64,000 nt of DNA. It comes from Arachis hypogaea. Taxonomy: Eukaryota > Streptophyta > Magnoliopsida > Fabales > Fabaceae. The first letter of the stretch is position 1, and the number at the start of each line of letters is the position of its first letter. The notes under the pieces were generated by a model that saw nothing but the letters and a program-made list of their open reading frames with translations, did not search any database and was not told the origin of the DNA. This document shows, piece by piece, positions 57,600-64,000 of the stretch. The position numbers and the translations under genes are program-made. The stretch spans positions 70,658,910 through 70,722,909 of the forward strand of contig NC_092052.1 of the NCBI RefSeq assembly GCF_003086295.3. Reading direction: 5' to 3'.

Positions 57600-58165
57600 G
57601 GTTAATCTGTACGGCGCAAGCGACACGGACGCGTGGGGTACACGTTCGCGCAAGTGGCGCTTAGATGGGTCGACGCGGTCGCATCGGTCATGTGGACGCG
57701 TGACATGATCGGTGCGAGTGGCGCGAGGGCAGCCTCGCACTCGCACAACTCCCTGTTCAAAACTCATTATTGCCAAATTTTTGGGTGACGCGATTGCATG
57801 GTTGACGCGGTCGCGTGGGCGGCCAATTTCGGGAGATGACGCGGACGCGTGGGGTATGCGTTTGCGTGGTAGGGACTGTGCGTCCAGCACCAATCCAGCC
57901 CCACTCTAGTACAACTTTCTGCCATGCACCCTCTTTTACGTTGATTTTTAGGTCACGCGTCCGCGTGGGTGACGCGGATGCGTGGAAGGCAATTCTCCCA
58001 CATGACGCGGACGCGTCAGCGACGCGGTCGCGTGGGGCGATTTGTGCCATAGGCACGCCTCCGGCCATGCTCTCGCGTGACTCTCTGTTCGATTTCTTTT
58101 TCTTTCTTACTCACCTGTGACGTGGACGCGTTGGTAATGCGGTCGCGTCGCGTGCGAAAATTTTT
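57600..58165 (-). repeat. CpG-rich GACGCGGACGCGTG array in E4 interior
   Basis: More than a dozen variants of GACGCGGTCGCGTGG and ACGCGGACGCGTGGGG, several containing the palindrome ACGCGT. Base composition contrasts with AT-rich neighbours. The same words make the array in the E4 LTR. It lies downstream of integrase and upstream of the accessory ORF. Confidence 0.85.
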
Positions 58166-58284
58166 TATTTTTGTGCAATATGCAAATACATATGCAAACT
58201 ATAGGCACTGGTACTGAGAAGAGTTATTGCTAAAGAAAACTAAGAAATAAAAAAGAAATAAAAAGAAGGAAATGATCATACCAT

Positions 58285-58302
58285 GGTGGGTTGTCTTCCA
58301 CC
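58285..58302 (-). other. Stem-loop after E4 integrase
   Basis: On the minus strand GGTGGAAGACAACCCACC, a 5-bp stem GGTGG/CCACC. It corresponds in position and sequence to TTGGGAGGCAACCCAA of E5. Confidence 0.5.
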
Positions 58303-58345
58303 TAGCACTTTGCTTTAACGTCCGTAAGTTGGACGCTCCACTAGC

Positions 58346-61300
58346 TCAGTCTTCAGCTATGGTTGGATCCTCCAAGAGGAAGATCTCGAGCTCCTTGTTT
58401 TTCTTCATCTTCTTGCCATGATATAGCTTTAAACGATGTCCGTTAACTTTGATGAATTCAGAGCTTGAAGGATGACTTAGGTGAAAAACTCTGTACTGCT
58501 TAGCCTTCTCTACTCTATATGGACCTTCCCATCTTGATCTCAACTTGCCTGGCATGAGCCTCAGTCTAGATTTGTAAAGGAGGACCAAGTCCCCAGGTTG
58601 GAACTCTCTCCTCTTGATGTGCTTATCATGTACAGCCTTCACCTTTTCCTTGTACAGCCTTAAGTTCTCATAAGCTTCTAGGCGAAGGCTTTCTAATTCT
58701 TGCAGTTGCAACTTTCTTTCAGCTCCGGCTGTCTCAAATCCCATGTTGCACTCCTTTACTGCCCAAAAGGCTTTGTGCTCTACTTCAACTAGGAGATAAT
58801 AGGCTTTTCCATAAACTAAGCGGAAGGGACTCATCCCAATGGGTGTCTTGTATGCTGTTCTAGATGCCCAAAGTGCATCTTGTAGCCTGGTGCTCCAGTC
58901 TCTTCTATGAGGTTTGACTATCTTCTGCAATATGTGCTTTATCTCTCTGTTAGACACCTCGGCTTGCACATTAGTCTGAGAATGGTAGGCTGTTGCTACT
59001 TTATGAATTATCCCATGCTTCTTCAGTAATCCTGTTAGTCTCCTGTTATAAAAATGGGTGCCTTGATCGCTCACGATTGCTCGTGGTGATCCAAAGCGAC
59101 AAATAATATAGTTTTTAACAAAGGAAACAACAGTGTTAGCATCATCAGTGCGGGTAGGAATTGCTTCCACCCATTTAGAAACGTAATCCACCGCTAACAA
59201 TATATAAAAGTAACCATTAGAATTTGGAAAATGGACCCACGAAGTCAATGCCCCAAACATCAAAAATTTCACAGAAAAGCATAATTTGTTGAGGCATCTC
59301 ATCCCTCTTGGATATATTACCAAATTTTTGGCATGGGAAACAAGATTTACAAAATTCAGCAGCGTCTCTAAAAAGAGTAGGCCACCAGAATCCACAGTCT
59401 AAAATTTTTCTAGCCGTTCTTTGAGGGCCAAAATGTCCTCCACTCTCAGATGAGTGGCAGGCCTCTAAAATGGACTGAAATTCTGATTGAGGCACACACC
59501 GTCTAATTACCTGGTCAGCGCCACATCTCCATAAATACGGGTCATCCCATATATAATATTTAGACTCGCTTTTCAGCTTGTCTCTTTGATGCTTAGTAAA
59601 GTTTGGAGCAAAAGTGCGGCTAACTAGATAATTAGCTACAGGTGCATACCAAGGGACTACCTCAGATACTGCTTGCAGGTTATCAAAAGGGAAATTATCA
59701 GCTATAGGAGTGGAGTTATCCTTAATGTGCTCAAGGCGACTCAAGTGGTCTGCCACTAGATTCTGGTTACCACTCCTATCCTTAATTTCTAAATCAAATT
59801 CTTGTAGTAGCAATATCCAACATATAAGCCTTGGTTTAGATTCTTTTTTAGCTAATAAATACTTTAGAGCTGCGTGGTCCGAGTACACTACTACTTTCGT
59901 ACCAAGTAAATAGGCTCGGAATTTATCCAGAGCAAAAATAATAGCAAGAAGCTCTTTCTCAGTAGTAGTGTAATTAGACTGAGCAGCGTCTAAAGTCTTA
60001 GACGCATAAGCAATTACAAAGGGGTCCTTACCTTCACGCTGAGCCAGTGCTGCTCCTACTGCATGGTTGGAAGCATCACACATGATCTCAAATGGCTGGC
60101 TCCAGTCAGGTCCTCTCACAATTGGAGCTTGTGTCAGGGTAGTCTTCAACTTATCAAACGCGTGTTTGCAATCCTCACTGAACTCAAACTCAATATCTTT
60201 CTGCAGTAGTCTGGATAAGGGAAGTGCTGCCTTACTAAAGTCCTTAATGAATCTCGGGTAAAAACCTGCATGGCCAAGGAACGAACGGACTTCCCTCACA
60301 GAGGAGGGGTAAGGTAAACTAGAAATAACATCCACCTTTGCTGGATCTACAGAAATGCCAGTATTGGACACAACATGTCCTAGTACAATACCTTGTCTTA
60401 CCATAAAGTGACATTTTTCAAAATTCAATACAAGGTTTGTACTGACATATCTATCTAATACTCTAAATAAACTATCCAAGCAAAGATTAAAGGAATCACC
60501 ATAAATGCTAAAATCATCCATAAAAACCTCCATACAGTCCTCAATAAGATCAGAGAAAAGACTCATCATACACCTTTGGAAAGTAGCTGGTGCATTGCAC
60601 AAGCCAAAGAGCATTCTGTTATAAGCATAAGTCCCAAAAAGACATGTAAAAGTGGTCTTCTCCTGATCTTTAGGAGCTATATGAATCTGGAAATAGCCTG
60701 TGTAACCATCTAAAAAGCAATAATGTGATTTACCTGATAGGCGATCTAGAATTTGATCAATGAATGGAAGAGGATAGTGATCCTTACGAGTGGCCTGGTT
60801 TAGGCGCCTGTAATCAATGCAGACCCTCCAGGCGTTCTGTACTCTGGTTGCTATGAGCTCTCCATGCTCATTCTTCACTGTAGTGACTCCAGACTTCTTG
60901 GGCACCACTTGTACTGGGCTTACCGATTCACTGTCTGAGATGGGGTAGATGATATCTGCCTCCAGTAGTCTGGTCACTTCCTTCTTGACAACCTCTAAGA
61001 TAGTGGGGTTCAGTCTTCTCTGGGGTTGACGAACAGGCCTTGCTCCCTCTTCTAAAAATATCCTGTATTCACAAACTTGAGGGTTAATGCCTACTATGTC
61101 TGCCAAACTCCACCCAATTGCCTTCTTGTGCCTCCTCAGCACACTAAGTAACTGCTCTTCTTGTTGAGAAGTGAGTTCCCTTGCAATGATAATTGGAAAC
61201 TTCTGCTTGTTCTCAAGGTAAGCATATTTGAGGTGTGGAGGGAGGGGTTTTAATTCTAACTTCTGCTCATGGCCAGGCTTTGGATTGTCTGGAGCTGGTG

Positions 61301-61861
61301 ACAATGGTAAAGTACTTTCATTATCCTCAGAAAGTGTCCCCACAGTCGGACCTTGTCCTATGTACTTCTCTTTGAACTCCTCCTGGTGAACTTCAGCCAC
61401 AGTTTCATCTATGATGTCACAATGGAGGATAGAATGATCTTCCGGAGGGTGCTTCATAACTCCATTCAGATTGAAGCTTACTACTCAGCCGTCTATTTCA
61501 AAAGAGTATGTTCCTGAAAAAGCATCCAATTTGAACTTCGAGGTCTTCAGGAATGGTCTTCCGAGTAGGATTGACGATGACTTCTCTGAGTCATTTTGGG
61601 GCATCTTCAGGATATAAAAATCAATGGGAAATGTGAGCCCCTTAATGCCCACTAATACATCTTCAGCAACTCCAACCACTGTAATAATGCTTTTATCTGC
61701 TAACACAAAACGAGCTGCCGACCTTTTTAAGGGAGTGAGCCTCAAAATATCATATATAGACAAAGGCATTATACTCACACAAGCTCCTAAATCACACATG
61801 CAGTCAGAAAATACCACACCACAATAGTACAAGTAACCATACATGGAACTGGATCACTACA
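58346..61861 (-). pseudogene. E4 protease, reverse transcriptase, RNase H, integrase (broken pol)
   Basis: Protease frame 61844-61485 has active-site CDLGACVSIMPLS and ILLGRPFL. A TGA (61485-61487) separates it from a 746-codon frame (61457-59217) holding RT ([32 protein letters not shown]), RNase H ([39 protein letters not shown]) and the integrase zinc-binding part ([19 protein letters not shown]). A one-base shift near 59220-59230, in a T run, moves the integrase core to the frame ending at 58346. The first catalytic Asp is in WGIDFVGPF, the second in VSDQGTHF, the Glu in [10 protein letters not shown]. The usual HPQTNGQ-like motif reads HSQTNVQ. These enzymes would copy and insert the element. 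Another frameshift near 61850 separates gag from protease. Confidence 0.9.
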
Positions 61862-63691
61862 CTTTTCAGGTATACCTCCCATTAAAGCAGATATAGAACT
61901 ACCTAAAGGAATAGTTTCTAATTCATTAATTTTGTCTTTATGTATACATAAATCTTTTAGAAACTTTGCGTATTTAGGTACCTGCTGAATAACATCAAAA
62001 AGGGGAACAGTTACCTCAACCTTTTTGAATATTTCTACCATTTTGGGATCAGGTTCCAACTGCTTCCTGGGCTTCCTTGCAAGTTGTGGAAATGGAATAG
62101 GAATGGCGTTTTCTGCAGTGTCTGTGCCCTTTAGTGCTTCTTCCTGTGATTGAGCTTCTTCTTCTTCAGCCATGTCCTGTATGTCCTCTTCCTCCTCAAC
62201 ATCTTCTATTTCCACTACCTCTTCAGCTGAGGCGTGTTCTGGTGGGTTTGGCTCCTCCTGATTTCTCTCTTGCAATGTGGTTCCGGACCTTAGGGTGATG
62301 GCATTGATGCCACCCTTTGGATTGGGTAATGGTTGAGAAGGGATTCCACTGGAGCTCAAAGGCTGGTTATTGGAGTTATTCAGTGATCCAATCTGTGAGA
62401 CAAGAGCTTGCAAGGTAGAGTTCAGACCATTTAGAGTAGAAGTAAGGTTGTTTTCCATGGCCTGCTGTCTCCGATCAATAGATTGTAGTAACTCATCATT
62501 AGAAAATGAAGAGGGATAAGTGATCTGAGAGGTCTGCTGTTGGTTATTCTGTGGTCCTTGGGATTGCCTCAGGTGAGGTGCTCTGTAAGGCTGGTTCTGG
62601 TTCTGCTACCTGTTGTTGTTATTATTCCACCTCTGATTTCTCTGATTATCTCTGCCTCCTCTATTATAGTTGTCCCTCCAACTCTGATTAAAATTATCTC
62701 TCTAACCTTGGTTGGAATTGTCCTGCCATCCATGGTTGTAACTGCCACTTTGATTGTATCCTTGATTGGGGCGATCATAGAAGTTATAAGTGGCTGCCAT
62801 AGTGTTGTCTTCCTGCTGAAGCTGCAGACATTCATCAGTATAATGGCTATAATCAGCATAGATCCCGCATACTCTTTGTGGAACCAACTGTTGGCCTTGC
62901 TGCGGTGGAGAAGGTTGAGCTTGCTGAGCTTGTTGTTGATTCAATTGCATCTGCCTCAGTAAGTTGGTCATCTCGCATATACTCTGAGTCAGAGCAGTAG
63001 TCTATTTGTTAGAAGATACCTCTGCAACAGCTTTTGACCGGCTTTGTTTCTGCCTGTGATTCCGAGTAGATTCAGCTAAGTCGCTGATCAATTGCCATGC
63101 CTCATCAGTGGTCTTGTACTTTTTCATAGACCCATTGCTGGCACTTTCCAATGTGGTCTTATCTTGAGGCCTCATGCCCTGTGTGACGTAGCTGAGCAAC
63201 ACTATCTTGTCAATCATATGGTGGGGGCATGCTTCCAGAAGATTGTTGAAGCATTCCCAATATTCATAGAAAGTCTTAGATTCGTCTTGGACAATCATGG
63301 AAATGTCTTTCCTCAGTTTATCAGTAACTTCAGCTGGAAAGAATATTTCCAAAAATTCTCTTCTAAGTGTATCCCAGTCAGAAACAGTTACTGCGGGTTG
63401 AGTGTAGTACCACTCTCTCGCCTTTCCCTCAAGAGAGAACGAGAATGCTTTCAACAGAATAGAAGTTTCATCTGCACCATCACGCCTGACAGTAGAACAG
63501 GCTGCTTGGAAATCTCTAAGGTGCTTGATAGGCTCTTGAGCAGGTAAGCCATGAAACATAGGCATCAAGTTGAGCAGTGCAGTCTTTATTTCAAAGTCTG
63601 TAGCCACCGCTGAGTGATGCGCTTGAAACGGTTGCATTGTGAAATCAGGGGCTCCAGCCTCCTGGATAGTAATTCTTCTAGGTGCTACCAT
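61862..63691 (-). pseudogene. E4 gag, with three amber codons
   Basis: One reading frame from ATG 63691 (open upstream to about 63802) is interrupted by TAG at 63002-63004, 62702-62704 and 62606-62608. The capsid domain lies in the first 229 codons (FHGLPAQEP, KAREWYYTQP, FFPAEVTDKLR). It is followed by a Gln/Asn/Gly-rich region with a zinc-knuckle-like CGIYADYSHYTDEC, where the second Cys is replaced by Tyr. An acidic stretch (VVEIEDVEEEEDIQ) and a Pro/Lys-rich linker precede the protease. Each stop and the Cys-to-Tyr change needs only one transition from a typical codon. A tandem duplication alters its N-terminal region. Confidence 0.85.
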
Positions 63692-64000
63692 GTCACCTGC
63701 ACGTAAATCAACCGACTCAGCAGAAAGGGAGCTTGTTTCTTCCTCAAGTGATGCTTCAGATTCGCTCTCGGAGAGGACTAACCGACACCGAGCTTGCCTT
63801 ATTCATGAGTGTAGTACCACTCTCTCGCCTTTCCCTCAAGAGAGAACGAGAATGCTTTCAACAGAATAGAAGTTTCATCTGCACCATCACGCCTGACAGT
63901 AGAACAGGCTGCTTGGAAATCTCTAAGGTTCTTGATAGGCTCTTGAGCAGGTAAGCCATGAAACATAGGCATCAAGTTGAGCAGTGCAGTCTTTATTTCA
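63399..64000 (-). repeat. 407-bp tandem duplication in E4 gag
   Basis: The block beginning TGAGTGTAGTACCAC at 63399 recurs at 63806, and 63811-64000 matches 63404-63593 with one difference seen (G at 63526 vs T at 63933). Period 407 bp; the second unit runs off the window. It joins the start of gag to an internal gag segment, so it is damage or an assembly error. Confidence 0.85.

Larger units (their letters stand above)
41621..64000 (-). mobile_element. E4: Athila/Tat-like Ty3/gypsy element, runs off the right edge
   Basis: Order on the minus strand, right to left: gag (63691-61862), protease, RT, RNase H and integrase (to 58346), CpG-rich spacer, E5 insertion (46540-57499), leader, accessory ORF (45833-44584), 3' UTR, PPT and 3' LTR. 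RT before RNase H before integrase makes it Ty3/gypsy. The extra ORF after integrase and the RT motif FMDDF fit the Athila/Tat group. The 5' LTR and PBS lie beyond 64000. Every ORF carries stops or frameshifts, so this copy cannot be autonomous now. Confidence 0.85.

Noticed and set aside
41621..64000. Endogenous pararetrovirus or env-bearing retrovirus
   Set aside because: Gene order gag-protease-RT-RNase H-integrase with LTRs is Ty3/gypsy; no movement or coat protein motif was seen, and the accessory ORF shows no signal peptide or clear membrane anchor.

Overview
This window is nuclear DNA from a flowering plant. Its TE families, LTR termini and accessory ORFs suggest a legume, and peanut (Arachis) is my best guess from recollection of those repeats, not from any search. 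I see no host gene. About 85% of the window can be assigned to LTR retrotransposons or one MULE, nested in each other. Names used below: E0, E1, E2 and E4 are minus-strand Ty3/gypsy elements (Athila/Tat-like); E3 is an LTR fragment; E5 is a plus-strand non-autonomous Athila/Tat-like element; L is a plus-strand element with giant LTRs and almost no internal region.

Assembly structure comes first. A run of exactly 1000 N (32909-33908) is flanked by two near-identical ~23.5 kb copies: copy 1 at 9282-32908 and copy 2 at 33909-57422. Their differences are almost all one- to few-base indels, dense at 30.6-32.9 kb (copy 1) and 37.4-41.1 kb (copy 2). This looks like two contigs with an unmerged overlap, not a biological duplication. 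Read as one locus, the order is 1-9281, then one consensus of the two copies, then 57423-64000.

Layout: 1-597 is internal sequence of E1 (minus), followed by its PBS and 5' LTR (621-~1890). E1 sits in an older LTR (E0, 1891-2110 plus 9859-10705). E0 is also split by L (2116-9853, 5-bp TSD GTAAT, initiator-Met PBS, LTRs of 3.4 and 3.9 kb around a 451-bp interior). After unrecognised DNA comes a truncated element E2 (12200-14611, perfect tRNA-Asp PBS), more unrecognised DNA, and a decayed MULE transposase gene (15481-16764, minus). The MULE is cut by LTR fragment E3 (16765-17164), which was entered by E4 (minus). E4 runs from its 3' LTR (17165-18661 in copy 1, 41621-43115 in copy 2) through an accessory ORF to integrase, RNase H, RT, protease and gag at 58346-63691, and leaves the window at 64000. 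E5 is inserted in E4 between integrase and the accessory ORF. It is complete in copy 2 (46540-57499, TSD GTGAG, two 1736-bp LTRs) and cut off by the gap in copy 1.

Function: E5 encodes gag and an aspartic protease but no RT, RNase H or integrase, so it would need enzymes in trans. It also carries a 357-aa accessory ORF, apparently homologous to the E4 accessory ORF, preceded by its own TATA box and an array of eight GC-rich palindromes. The main pattern I would follow up is that the same architecture, a CpG-rich palindrome cluster about 100-160 bp upstream of a TATA-like box, occurs in the U3 of at least four LTR families here, with different sequences. E5 and E4 also carry an internal copy upstream of the accessory ORF.
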